DNA of 64,000 nucleotides. Origin: Ampelocalamus luodianensis. Taxonomy: Eukaryota > Streptophyta > Magnoliopsida > Poales > Poaceae. Shown piece after piece: positions 37,297 to 48,945 of this stretch (the stretch's first letter is position 1; each line of letters opens with the position of its first letter). The stretch spans positions 25,756,657 through 25,820,656 of the forward strand of contig CM070632.1 in assembly GCA_036346255.1 (NCBI GenBank), read 5' to 3'. The notes below the pieces were generated by a model. The model made no database searches and was not told where the DNA came from. It saw nothing but the letters and a program-made list of their open reading frames with translations. The translations under genes and the position numbers were made by a program.

Positions 37297-37560
37297 AGGA
37301 GGCCGAGCACGTAGGCCGCGTCCTTGTGGCCGACGACAGCCGCCTGTTCCAGGAACACGAGGCCGCGTTGCATGTCTTGGGGCGTGAAGACAAGCGCAAG
37401 GCCAACGATGAAGCAGGCCTCTGGGTTGCCGGCACCAGCTAGGTGGTGGACGACGGTGAGGTAGTGCTCGTCGTCCTGCCACTTCACCGCCTCCTCCTGC
37501 TCCAGCGCCACGCTCTTCCCCACGGCGCGCTGCTTGCAATCCTTGTACATGGCCTTGCAA
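37297..37560 (-). pseudogene. captured F-box/Sel1-like gene, exon-2-like piece
   Basis: On the minus strand the piece starts after an acceptor-like TTTTAG (37561-37566) with CKAMYKDC. It continues through KWQDDEHYLTVVHHLAGAG to GNPEACFIVGLALVF and GLVFLEQAAVVGHKDAAYV. The latter two are Sel1/TPR-like repeats, as in the plant At1g67623-type F-box family, whose proteins are expected to recruit substrates to SCF ubiquitin ligases. The frame is intact over this piece and ends where subterminal repeats begin. It is a transposon-carried fragment, not a whole gene. Confidence 0.72.
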
Positions 37561-37654
37561 CTAAAATTCAAGATGACATAATCTTAATACAAGAATTAAT
37601 TCCATAAGAGAAAATATCAATTATAAAAATCATCGATCATATGTAGCTCATAGG

Positions 37655-37795
37655 CTACAGAGGTTAGTCATGGGCTGAGGAGAGCTTGCGGCCATGAGGC
37701 TGACGATGTGGACGACGACATCGTCAGGAAGAGGGGCGATCGCCGACCTCCTCGCCAGCTTGCCCTCACTGTCATGCTCCGGGTGCTCACCATAT
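37655..37795 (-). pseudogene. captured F-box gene, exon-1-like piece with F-box start
   Basis: The minus strand encodes EHDSEGKLARRSAIAPLPDD, then VVVHIVSLMAASSPQPMT. LPDDVVVHIVSLMAASS is a good F-box N-terminal half. About 95 bases of AT-rich, intron-like DNA separate it from the exon-2 piece, which ends in TTTTAG. This suggests the fragment was taken from genomic DNA, not from cDNA. The donor splice site is not clear. Confidence 0.68.
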
Positions 37796-37949
37796 GTGTA
37801 TTATACGTAGATCAATACGATATGCATGCTCACCATGGCGCGTGATGATATCATTCTTATAAAACGTCGAAGGGACGTATTGTACGTAACGTCGGCGCGC
37901 AAGACGAAGAGACGACCCATCGATCGCCCGTCGACGTAGGAGACGCATG

Positions 37950-38085
37950 GTGCGGGAGCCGAAACATCACAGATGGTTCATATAAAACCCGTCTATGAAG
38001 TGCAATTATCACAGACGGTTTGTATTAATAACTATCTGGGATGTATCACAGATGATTGTTTGTTGAAAACTGTCTGTGATAGTTC
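37950..38085. repeat. CACTA subterminal repeats, inner right part
   Basis: TATCACAGACGGTT and variants flank the copia insertion site (for example 38019-38032 and 38045-38058). The same repeats resume after the copia LTR at 39697-39790, so the copia LTR landed in this repeat zone. Confidence 0.7.
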
Positions 38086-38090
38086 TAAAT

Positions 38091-39692
38091 TGAAGGGATA
38101 CAGGTAGACTACGCTAGCAACAATTCAAAATTTCTACCACGTAAACCAGGATGCCAAGCAAGTTAGATGATCACTGATCATTACCACCAGATGCGTAGTG
38201 CAGCGGAAGTAGAGTCGGAGCAGCCTAGTCCGACGAAGAACGCACCGATATAGTGGTTGTAGATGATCGTCCAACGTCCTCGTAGTCGATCGTCTCCACC
38301 AGCAATCTCTGCAGTTCCTTGTGAAGATTGCGGATCGTCCTTAGCGCAACAGCGACCGCAGTAGTGCCTCTACGGTATCCACACGTCCAGAGAAGGAACA
38401 ACCGTACGCCGGTGTGCTAGCACCAAGTCGCACGGGAAGGCTCTCTCAAGAAGATGGCGGCTAGGGTTTCGGTGGAAATAACTCACGTGTCTCTCTTGTG
38501 TCCCACACACTAGCCTCAAGCATCTCCTTATATAGTGCCTTGTGTCGGATCCTATCCGAACACGTTTGACGAATCGTATTCGTACTGGTTTGTTCCATCC
38601 CATTAAGTGTGTGACCTGTTAGGTTTATGTATAATCGGTTGGGACTCAGAAACCCTTTCCGACCACGAGTCGTAGCGGTCCCTAGCAGGACATAACGATT
38701 CCCGAATACACACAAATTATATCGGACGAACCTTAATGCAATATGATCTACGACTAGGTCCTCATCACTTACGACCATGTCCTATCTCTATACGACCAGT
38801 TCAAGCTTTCGGTCATGACCGATTCAGAACTCCTTACGACCAGGTTTCAACCACTCTGTGATTTCGTTCGATCAGTCTACGACTTGCTCGTATCACCATA
38901 CGACTTGTTTGGATCTGATTGAACTAAGTGACTTACGCTAGTATTCTCCCTTTGCCTCACGATATCTGGTTTGAACTCCAGGTGAGATAATGTGTCATCC
39001 ATGGACTGTTCAATACTTTCTCGATCGAGTTGTCGGATAGCCTTATGTGGTCGAACACTTCGACCACTAGTGGCATGGCCATGCACTTTCTTTATCCGAC
39101 CACTTCGAGGGGCCTAGAGACATCTCTTCCGTTATGTTAGGAGAGGCAAATCCCATATCCGACCAGTCATATCCCTCTGCATGTTTCATAGCATACCCGA
39201 AAGCTACCTTTATAACTACCCAGTTACGAGTAGCATTTGGCAACCCCTAAGAGTGCTATTACACATGTAGGGAACCATGCTGATCTCAGGTCTAAGGATT
39301 ATACATCATCATTGCTTGAGACCAACTAATGATACATAGAATCATAAACATCTCAATAGTGTCTCAAGGTGGGTCAATCCAACCCCATGTTCTCTAACAT
39401 GTATTCACATTATTGATTCGATATCCCTATATCCATGACCGGTGAAACATAATCATCAATCAATATATGCGTTGGTCGTAGAGTCACTAGTGTTCCGATC
39501 AGTGACATTCGACCAGGGATACTTTTAGAACGACATCATACAAGTTTAAGAGTTTCACCAACAAGTCACATACTCGTTGATCTTCAGAACTAACGATTCA
39601 TTCAAGGAACAGAATAACATTTATTCAAGAACTCATAAACATAGACGTGATACAATCATCTCTATGATTGCCTCTAGGGCATATCACCAACA
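38091..39692 (-). mobile_element. copia solo LTR, minus strand, 1602 bp
   Basis: It starts TGAAGGGATACAGG and ends with the complement of TGTTGGTGATATGCCCTAGA. GATATGCCCTAGAGGCAAT is the hallmark start of grass BARE/Angela-like Ty1/copia LTRs. TSD TAAAT is perfect (38086-38090 and 39693-39697). It shares its sequence with K (40362-41404), including the CGACCACGAGTCG and TACGACCAG repeat zone. A minus-strand TATA box is at 38527-38535. Confidence 0.88.
38740..38900. repeat. TACGACCAG-type repeats in copia LTR
   Basis: Short units (TACGACTAG, TACGACCAT, TACGACCAG, TACGACTTG) recur every 20-35 bases. The matching zone in K (41000-41240) has a longer array of the same units. They lie upstream of the TATA box on the minus strand, so they may be promoter-side repeats. 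Confidence 0.6.
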
Positions 39693-39798
39693 TAAATATC
39701 ACAGGCGGTTATTTTTATGAACCGTTTGTGATACTTCACAGATGGTTCTTAATATGAACAGTCTGTGATAACTCGTATTACTGACGGTTCCTGTGCAT

Positions 39799-40361
39799 TG
39801 CCCCTATCTTCCCTGTGCACCACCTCCTGCCGCCACTCCCTGCTGCCAGTGCCCCTGTCTGCCGTGGCCACACCATACCGCCTTGCCTTGGTGGCTGCCC
39901 CAACTACCATTTAGAGAAGGAGAGGAGAGGGTCCAGTGGAGGCTGGCTAGAGGAAGGAAGAAAGGAGAAGGGGGCCATCAAGAGGGAAAGAAGAGAAGAT
40001 AGGAAGAGGAGAAATTGCGTGGGTTCGCGTTCATCGTCGATTTTCTTCAGGGGTAATGACCTGGTAGCCTTTTTGACCCTATATTAATTGTTGTTCAATT
40101 TGTAGATCATTTGGTTCATAGGAAGTATAGATTTCAGTAAACCCTAGTTCATCGAGTTGCACTGCAGAACTTTTCAGGGGGTAATGAAGGGTATTTATGT
40201 TCAGATTCAGGGTTTCAGCTAGTTAGGAAAAATGTGGGGAATTTCGTTAGCTTTCCAGAAAGGTCTAGAACACTAAATTTAAAGTTATGAGTGAAACGTG
40301 ATGGCCTTGAGAACGTCGTTGTCCAAAAAATGGTCGTCAATGGCAGCTGTCACGTAGATGG
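39799..40361 (+). repeat. J: gypsy-type LTR, right segment
   Basis: It resumes J after the CACTA-like element with CCCCTATCTTCC and GCCGCC-rich leader-like DNA. AT-rich LTR sequence follows. Small frames at 39793-40087 have no known domain. It ends where the copia LTR K begins at 40362. Confidence 0.5.
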
Positions 40362-41404
40362 TGAAGGATCTCGGGAAGGCTACCATAGCACAAAACAAAA
40401 AAAAATTCGTGCAACCAAGGAACCTCCGTAAGTAATAGATCACGAGATTACCACTAGACGTGCCAACTCGTACTGGAAGTAGAGTCGATGTAGCGAGTAG
40501 ATGCAGACGTAGTTGTACTTTTCACACGTCTTCTTCTCTTGCTCCGATGATCGTCACGAGTTGCAGATCATCCTAGTGTTGATGCTTTGCAACAACACCT
40601 CCAAGGTATCCACACATACGGGGCAGGACACCACACGCCGGAGTGCTAGCGCCGGCGGCGTGGTTGAGGAAGGCGTGGCTATTAGGGTTTTGGAGAATCT
40701 TCAAAAGCTTACTTAACCCCATTCCACCGCCCCTCTATTTATAGGCATCCATAACGGGTCTCTAACTTGAGGCCCATTAGGAACTCGGAGCCTACAAGAA
40801 TTCGGATCACCATCCAAATCAAATCCTTGCCCTTTAAGTGTGTGACTCTATAGGTTCATATGTGATCGGTTGTGACTCAGAAACTCTTTTTCGACCACGA
40901 GTCGTTAGCGGTACGTAGCAGTACATAACGATTCCCAAACACACAAAGAATATATCGGACGGACCTTAATGAAATATGATCTATGACCAGGTCCTTATCA
41001 ATTATGACTAGCTTGAATTCAGTCACGACCAGTTCTAGTGTAGTTACGACCAATCTGTAACTCCTTGCGACTAGTTTGTAACAGCGTACGACCAGTCAGT
41101 GACTAACTCGTATCTCCATACGAGCAGCTTATAACTATGTATGACCAGTTTCGACCAGTCTACGACCAGCTTGTATCTCCATACGATCACCAGAATCGTA
41201 TGCGACGATCTATGAACAACCAGAATCGTATGACCGCTCTATTCTGGCCAAACCGAACGACTGCTTGTGTATTCTCCCTTTGCCTCACGACATCTGGTTG
41301 AACTCCAGGTGAGATAATTTATCATCCATGGACAGTTCAATACTTTCTCAATCAAGTGTCGAATAACTTCATGTGGTCGACACTTCGGCCACTAGTGGCA
41401 TGGC
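40362..41404 (-). mobile_element. K: copia LTR, minus strand, cut by element F
   Basis: The left end TGAAGGATCTCGG aligns with the left end of the copia solo LTR at 38091, and similarity continues to CCACTAGTGGCATGGC (41389-41404). There F was inserted, so the remainder would lie beyond F. A minus-strand TATA-like TATTTATAG is at 40737-40745. Whether K is solo or part of a full element cannot be told from this window. Confidence 0.78.
41000..41240. repeat. ACGACCAG repeat array in K
   Basis: About ten imperfect units such as TACGACCAGTCT and TACGACCAGCTTGTA lie in K. The array is longer than in the related copy at 38740-38900, which suggests unit gain or loss between copies. Confidence 0.6.
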
Positions 41405-42120
41405 TATAACATCCCTAATTTGCAGAGTTTTTGAAAATTTTCAAAATTTAAAACTAACAATTTGACTTTGGTTTAAGTTGCAAAAGCTTAACTTGAGATT
41501 TAGAAATCAAAGACCATTTAATTTGAATTAATCAGACTTCAATTAAATTAAAAAGTTGGTTTATTTGAGTTTTCTGGATTTCTTTTGGATTTGAAGTCTT
41601 TTCTTGCTTTTTTTGGATTTTAGAATTGGTTTATCCTTTTTGTCTGAAATTAAAATATATTTTAATTACAAAATTAAAAGCTAAATTATAGTTGAAAGTA
41701 TTTTTATTAAGTTCTAAATAATTCAAGGGACTTCTGTGAATTTTTCTAGAATTTTTAGACTTTATTAGCTATTTTCTAAAAATCTTTTTTACTTTTCTTG
41801 TATTTCTAAAATTCAAAACTCAATTAAAATCCCCTTAACCTCCTTGGGTCGAATCTCCTGGCCCAATCTCTCTTTTCTCCCCTCGTAACCTAGCTCTGTC
41901 GGCCCGTTCCCGCGCGCACAGCCTGCTCCGCGCCCTCTCCCCTCGCTCCCGCTGACAGGTGGGGCCCACCTGTCAGCTTCTCCTTCTCCCTCCCTTGTCT
42001 GCTTCCTACCGTCGTCTTCCTCGCGCGGCGTCAACGCCTGCGTGTTTTGCGCTGGTCACTCATCACCTCCCCGTCCCGCCTCTATCGCACATTTAGTGCG
42101 GCGACGACTTCCATGCCCGC
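41405..42120 (+). repeat. F 5' LTR, segment 1
   Basis: It aligns with 63653-64000 over the first ~348 bases. The AT-rich start is followed by a GC-rich leader zone that ends at the N insertion. The terminal TG reads TA here but TG in the 3' LTR. Confidence 0.85.
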
Positions 42121-45100
42121 TGTAACAGCCCTAACTTAGGGTTTGTATTTCAAATGTAAAATTTTGAGGAGAAATAAAAACTTTTGTTGTCTCTTCAAAT
42201 CATTTGAAAGTTTCTACAATTTTCCCTAGCAATTTCCAATTGTTAGAATTTAATTCTTGTGATTGGAAATTGTTGTTATCAGATTCTTAGCTTTCAAACT
42301 TATGATCATCCTCTGAAATTATTTTTCCTATCATCTTGATCATCCTATCTACCTCCCTGAATTATTTCACAATTTTTAGATTTTATTTGCTATTTCAAAT
42401 GGCCAAGTCAACTCTGTTCGAAATCTGGTCAAACTCCTCGACAGCAGCTTGTGAATTTTCTAGAACCATGCAGTGCATAAAAAGTTCTGGAAAAATTATA
42501 CAAGGTTGTCCTCTGTCTCTAGTAGCTACCATAAAAATTTCGAAATTTTTGGAGCTCAGGAGCTACCTCTAAAATTCCCCAAACCTTCTCTGTCTTTTAA
42601 ATCAAATTCTAAAGTCTTGTTCCTCGGCCCGAACCCAACTCGGGCTCGAGTCCGACCCGCACCACTTGACTCGGTCGCACCGCCTAGCTGCACTGCGCGA
42701 GTCCAATCGATCGAACCGTCCGATGAAGATCGAACGATCCACGCCGCGTATGCAACCGACTGTCGAATGCATACACCAATCCCAACCGTCCGCTTTAGAT
42801 CCAACGGTCGGTGTGTTGTCGATCAAATCAAACCACCGGTTCGCACCGCCGTTTGTCGCCGACATGTGGGTCCCATCGCCAAGATCAACCTCGTCTTCTC
42901 TCGCACCTCACCGGAGCTCGCGGCCAGTGCGTGCATGTTTGCCACGCACCGCCGCCGCCACCTTTATGCCCTCGGTCCTACCGGGAGGCATCGCGTGACT
43001 TCATAAAAGCCCCGAGCTCATCCACTTCTTCTCCTTTGCGTTCTCGTGTTATCTCCGCCCGATTTCTTGTTTCGCGGAGAAGGAAACGAGTAGCTTTGCC
43101 GCGTTGGAGAAGCCCTGAGCCCGCAACCTCACCATCGTGAACCACACTCGCGTCGCATCCATTTTTCCCATCCCGAGCTCGTGGCATCCGGTGAATCGTC
43201 CGAGCCACTTCTTCGTCCCCAACTCCGCTGGTCTCGGCTCTGCAAGCTTGCTAGTGCTCGTGAGTTTCGGCCGACACTTGGTCCTTCGGATCGCATTGAT
43301 GCAACCGTTAATGATGGCTTCATTTTGTCTTTGGTGCATCGTTGAGGTCGCGACCCTTTCTTCTCCAATCACGGTGTTCGCGCGTGGCAATTCCGCCGCC
43401 TCGGACCTTCTTCTTCGACGTTATCTTGTGCTTATTGCTCACGGAGTCGAGGCGATTCCGTGGCGCACCTTCCGGCTTCGAAGTTCGTGAGCGTCTTCTG
43501 CGAGCCGTAGCTTCTTTCTCCGCCTCGCCGTCGTGAGCCCATCTCCGCGACCATTGGGCTCCGCGTCACCGCCACCGGTTCGTGAGGTCTTTGCGAACCT
43601 TGAGGTACCACTCACTCGCCTTGAAACTCATTGGTTTGCTAGATCACCCGCGGCGCGCCGCCGTTCCGTCGTCTTGCCGTGAGCCACCGCGGCTTAGTTA
43701 GCGCTAACCTGCTTCTAGCCGAGTCTGTCTTGTGGGCCCTGCGTTAATCGCGTTTAGAAATCGTTTAATCCATCCGTTGCCGTTCACTTTGTGTCTCGCT
43801 TGTGGGCCGGAATGTCGGTTGGGGTGGTGTAGTGTTATTAATATGTTTTCTCTGCTTGAAAGCGTATTTCTCTGTGAGTATGTGTTAGAAGTACACTTTG
43901 ATATGTCAAAGACGATTCTTAGAATACGCCGACGCCACCTTATGCGCGCAGTCCGCTCGTCAGTGTGCTTTCGCGCGGCCCATCTGTCGATGTCCGGGGC
44001 TAGATAGTTGTGGGTAGAAAAAGGATTAAGTGCTTTAGTAAATGCAGTAATGCTTTTCTCTGTTGCACTGTTAATTCAATTAAATTTGTAAAATGCATAA
44101 CTAATTCAATTTTTATCCAAATTGTATGAAACCAGTGCTGTTAATTTTCATTTTAAGTGTACTATTTGATAAAATTAACTTCACCCATGTCTCTGTAGCA
44201 AAAATCTGTTAGCTAATAAAATGATGTCTTATGCATTTTCTAAATTAGAAAATGCATATCTCTTCCAATAATTGTCCAAATTAAATGAATCCAATTCTGT
44301 AAAATTTCATTTTCAGTATACTAACTATTAGGATAGATTTTATACACTGGTTCTGTTCATGAAAATTTGTTAAGTAATTAACTAGTGACTTGTGGTGTTT
44401 TTAGCTTAGAAAATTCATAGAAAATTGCTAATAACTTAAAATGATTGGTTCTCTGTTTCTAAAATTCTGTTATTTCATACTTAGGCTGCTGTGTGAGTTT
44501 TGGCTTGTTTGATGTTGTTGAATGTTTGAGTTTTGTCGGTGTTATTCGTTCTTATTTGTCGTTATGTTCGATCGTTGAAGCTTCGATATTTGCGCAACCC
44601 CGAGGACGATCCTCCGCACCATATTGAGCAACGAGCAGCGAAGCAAGCGCTTGATCATGTTTAATCCCGTAATTTTAAAGATTAATATTTTGTTTCAATT
44701 TGTATGTATGCATTGCTTAATTTGTGTTAAATTGATTAGTTAAATCGTGTAGTTGCATATCCTGTAGACAAAATATTGATCTCTACTACCGAGCCTAGGT
44801 TATTTCTTTGTGATTAGAGGTCATTGGATGATCTCTTGTCACTTAGTAGATCCGGTCAACTTGCTTAGACATGCTTAGCTATCGGTAGAATCAAGCGGTT
44901 ATCGACTTTAGTGGTAACCTTGATCACACAAAATTTACTATAGCTTTATGTTTTAGCATTTCGCTATGTTTAATTACAAAATTAAAAATTAAAACAAAAT
45001 GATTTAGACTTGGGCACAATGGTAAGACTGGTGTGATCTGTTGGGTGTGATCGAAAGGTGCCCGAGTCGCTTAAGGACCAGAGTTACGGCGCCACCGCAT

Positions 45101-46229
45101 CTTGAGCATTTTGCGTGCTAACCACACTAGAGCATATGGGACCTCTCTTGACCTAGTACTTTGGCGTGTATTGGCTCCGGGTCGCAGGAGGTCGCAGGAG
45201 GGACGGAGGTGGGAGCATGGTAGTTGTCCGAAAAGCTTTATCCTGAGTGGGTAGTTGTCTTTTCGGCTTTACCATGTAAGCGTATGGGTTTCTATCCATA
45301 CGAGCGGTCCGGGGTTGATACACAATATTGGAAACAGTCTCGTAGGACTTAGCCGTGCAAAGATACCTTCGAAGTGTGTTTTGGCTTAAAGGCGATGCAG
45401 TGTGGTACATTGGTACACCCTGCGCAGGTTAAAACTATTCGAATAGCCTCGCCCTAGGTTATGGACACGCTCGGATACGCCCGTAAGAACTAGACTACAA
45501 CATTTAAATTAAAACTTGATGGGTGGTACGAATCGGGATTCGTGCTATTGTTGGGGTGACTATTGGGATAGTCACTTCTAGGTTGTTTATCTTTCGCTTT
45601 TGTTATTAATATCCGCATCTTGATTTCAATCTTAAAAATGAATTGCAAACTTGCCTTTAATCAGATTACCTTATTGCAAACAAAAATTGGCTTTGTGCAA
45701 ATAAAACATATGGCCTCCACTAAACAAGCCTGCATGTAGCATATGAACAGGTCTGCTAGTTCACACGTCAGTCTTGCGGGTACAAAGACAATCTTTGTAC
45801 TCGTGTGCTTTGCTTAATGTTTTGTTGCGGAGGAAGAAGGTGAGCCTCGTGGTCCTCACTACGTGAGTGTCGCCGCGCCGTGGGTGACGACTAGTCTTGG
45901 CGGTCCGGTCAGATGCCTTGTGGGTTGAAGGCACACTGATTGGCTTTGTTTATAGCCATCTTATGGCACTTTTGCTTCCGCTGTCGTTCTTGTTATTTGT
46001 GTATCTTTTGGGCCGGTCGGCCTGTGTCTGTAATAACCTCTTCTATTTGTTTATCTTCCGTTTGGAAGTGTGGTGTTTGGACTCTATGTGTGGAATGGAG
46101 TTGATGTCTAATTTTGTACCGGTGTATACCGCCTGGAAGTATACATATCTCGAGGATCACTTTATTTGATTTGTGATGCTAGGACCGGTGGTTGGTTAAG
46201 CATTACAAACCAAATAAGCTGGGTCCTCA
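42121..46229 (+). repeat. N 5' LTR (4.1 kb)
   Basis: It starts TGTAACAGCCC and ends GGGTCCTCA just before the primer site. It is the direct repeat of 48955-53100. It includes the GATCCAACGG motif (42796-42805), a TTTGATCATGTTTAATCC block (44652-44669), the palindrome (45435-45446) and the hairpin (45780-45800). The frames at 42473-43490 are leader sequence in both LTRs and have no domain. Confidence 0.92.
45780..45800. other. conserved LTR hairpin (N 5' LTR copy)
   Basis: The stem GTACAAAGA/TCTTTGTAC closes over loop CAA. It is identical in the 3' LTR at 52647-52667 and has a different loop in S1. Confidence 0.65.
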
Positions 46230-46233
46230 AAGT

Positions 46234-46245
46234 TGGTATCGAGCC
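46234..46245 (+). other. N primer binding site with one-base deletion
   Basis: TGGTATCGAGCC differs from the TGGTATCAGAGCC of E1 and F by loss of one A. A true deletion would weaken tRNA-Met pairing. A consensus error at the CAG is equally possible. Confidence 0.8.
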
Positions 46246-46656
46246 ATTCGACCGTAGTAACCCAAGCATAGTCGCCCTTAGGGTATTTTGAAAGTCTTAT
46301 TTTCAAATTATAAAAGGTTTATGAAAACTTAGCGTGTTCTCGATTTTACTCTTACCTATCTTAGCCTTCTACTCTCATCTTACTCTAATTTGAGTATAAA
46401 ACTTGGTTTCTCTCTTTCCTTTCAAAAGATAGTTACTACTGGTGGAATCACTTTGGGAGAACCATAGATAATTAGTCTAATTAAAATTTGTGGGAGCATA
46501 AGGGTAAGATATGTATGAGTTTGCTAAGTGTCCGATTTTTGTCAGTTGGTTTTGTAACTTCAAAGTCTTGTGCTTGTTTTGTCTTTGTTAGCAAGTTATT
46601 TGCGATGGGTCATCAACTTCATGTTTTCCGCTATTGTTAACTTGTCTTAGTGAAAC

Positions 46657-47640
46657 AGATGGCCGGAGAACGCAGCGTGGCGATCACAGAGTGGTCATGA
46701 TGAGGAGCTTCTCCTCCGACCATGGTGGGTTCTCGCCGATCGAGCGAAACCGCATGGACCGACGCGCATCTTGGAGGTTATTGCTAGGAATACCTCCACT
46801 CTGCCGGTGGTGGCGGCCACGGACTCGCGGGGACTTGCGAGTTCCTCCGCATACGCCGCCGACTTTCTCCCGCCCGAGGACCTCTCGATGCGGATGATTG
46901 GTTGCGCATGGTTGAGCGGAAGCTCAACATAGCTCGATGCGGACGCAGACAAGGCACTCTTCGCGCCCCACCGCCTTGAGGGCGCAAAGACTCTCATGGT
47001 GGGAGAACTATCTCGCCATGCAGCCCGCGCCATGTGGTCGCGTGGGAGGAGTTCGATCAGCTTTCGTCGGGCCCACATCCCCGATGGTGCGATGAAGCTG
47101 AAAAGAAGGAGTTTCTCGCGCCAAACAAGGGCGCAAATCAGTGACTGAGTACCTCTACGAGTTTAATCATCCGGCTCGTTATGCTCGGGAGAGGTGGCCT
47201 CGGATGAGGCTAGCAGAGAAGTTTATGGATGGCTTGTCCAGGAGCCGCAGGACAAGCTATCTATTGTGGACTTCTCGGACTTTCGTGCCTTGGTAGATAA
47301 GGCCATCGTTGCGAGCATAAGGCGAAGGCGCTGGCGAGTCCCGCAGCGCAAATGGGAGGCGACGTCTACTCACACCACCTCGTTCGTCCTCGGCCGGGCG
47401 GCACTGATGGCCCGTTCTTTTGCTCCACCGCGCGAGACCATTCGCACGCTCCTCGCCCACCGCAAACCGTGAGCCACCACGTGCGCTGCGATCCAAGACA
47501 GAGCGGCCTCCGCAATCCGGCGAGGTTACTTGTTTTCGCTGCCACAACAAGGGCCATTATGCGAATGCGCCCTCGAGTGTTGCAGCAGCCCTCGCCCTAA
47601 TGGAGGACGCGGCAGGGAGTGGTCATCCACCGACGTAAGA
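46657..47640 (+). pseudogene. gag: N gag remnant with defective zinc knuckle
   Basis: Pieces in changing frames match plant gypsy gag: FRRAHIPDGAMK near 47063-47100, a DFSDFRALVDKAIVASIRRR segment at 47273-47325, and the zinc knuckle CFRCHNKGHYANAP at 47531-47572. The last Cys of the CCHC motif is replaced because a few bases are missing. Upstream frames (46634-47078) are scrambled. The gag tail runs straight into integrase sequence, so the junction of the pol deletion lies near 47580-47660. Confidence 0.75.
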
Positions 47641-47659
47641 TGATCCGAAGCCCGAGTGG

Positions 47660-48945
47660 TGCGAGCAATGGTCGAGTCAACCATCTATCACCGAGAGGCC
47701 CATGATTCGCCTTTGTCCATCCATCCCGGGGCCACTAAAATGTACCAAGATCTGCGGCAGAGATTCTGGTGGACTCGCATGAAGCGCGAGATTGCCAGGT
47801 TCGTGGCCAGATGTGACATATGTTGTCGTGTCAAGGCCGAGCATCAGCGTCAGTGGTCTTCTTGACCCTTGCCTATACGAGAATGGAAGTGGGATTCTGT
47901 AGGCATGGATTTTATCACTGGTCTGCCCCGTACTCCTGCAGGGAAGGATGCATTATGGGTTATCGTCGATCGATTGACGAAGGTGGCCCATTTCCTTCCA
48001 GGCGATCAAGATTGATGTGAATCGATTAGCGGATCTTTACATATCCCGTATTGTGTCTCGCATGGTGTGCCACGAACAATTGTGTCGATCGTGGTTCTCT
48101 GTTCACCTCTCGGCTATGGCACAGTTTACAGGAAGCCATGGGGACCCGTCTTTCTTTCACCACCTATCATCCTCGATCGATGGTCAGACGGAGCGCGTCA
48201 ATCAGGTGCTTGAAGATATGCTCCGTGCTTGTGTTCTTTCCTATGGAAAGAATTGGGAGAAGTGCATACCGCTTGCCGAGTTCTCCTACAACAACAGCTT
48301 CCAGGCTAGTCTCGGTATGGCACCATTTGAGGCCTTGTATGGACGACGCGCAGAACACCGTTGAACCGGTGGCCGTGAAAGCGCGCTTTGGCCCGGATTC
48401 GATCAATGAGGCAAGAAAGTCAAGTGCGGTTGATTCGTGAGCACTTGCGCGTAGCTCACCAGGGCAGAAGAGCTATGCAGATCGTCGTCGCCGTGAGTTG
48501 AGTTTCACCAATGACTTTGTGTATCTCAAAGTCTCACCTCCTGAAGGACATCGTCGCCGTGTCAAGGGCAACCTCCTCGATATGTCGGGCGATCGCATCA
48601 TCGACATGAGTGGGAGCCGTTGCATACAAGTTGAGTTGCGGCTACACTCGGGGGTGCATGATGTTTTCCATGTGTCACAATTGAAGAAGTGCCTCCGTAT
48701 TCCGGTTGAGGAAACACCGTTGGAAAATATCGATGTGCAGGAAGATCTGTCTTATCGTGGCGTCCGTTCGTATCCTCGAAGAAGTCGAACGCAGAACAAG
48801 GAACCGTGTGATTAAGTTCCTTAAAGTTCAGTGGTCGAACCACTCAGAGGATGAAGCCACTTGGGAGCGGGAAGATCGCCTCGAGCAGATTACCCATCCT
48901 TCTTCTCCCAGTGATCAGAATCTCGGGGCGAGATTCCTGTAAGGG
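47660..48945 (+). pseudogene. N integrase plus chromodomain, frameshifted
   Basis: An open piece at 47656-47865 carries the integrase zinc domain: HREAHDSPLSIHPGATKMYQ, WWTRMKREIARF, then CDICCRVKAEHQ. The core follows in other frames (GMDFITGLPRTP near 47902, WVIVDRLTKVAHFLP near 47957, TERVNQVLEDMLRACV near 48188). The C-terminal HDVFHVSQLKKCLR is at 48658-48699. The chromodomain, with VIKFLKVQWSNHSEDEATWE, spans about 48765-48880. Chromodomains tether integration complexes to methylated histone H3 in chromoviruses (family knowledge). No full-length protein is possible as read. Confidence 0.8.

Larger units (their letters stand above)
36889..39798. mobile_element. CACTA-like DNA transposon (non-autonomous, about 1.3 kb of its own)
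   Basis: The left end reads TACTACTACAGAAAACC, one C-to-T change from a CACTA terminus. The right end GGTTCCTGTGCATTG (39784-39798) resembles its inverted repeat but is degenerate. Both subterminal zones are packed with TATCACAGACGGTT and its reverse complement, as in CACTA/En-Spm elements. No transposase is present. The middle holds a captured F-box/Sel1-like gene piece and a copia solo LTR. It splits LTR J. The exact right border is uncertain. Confidence 0.7.
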
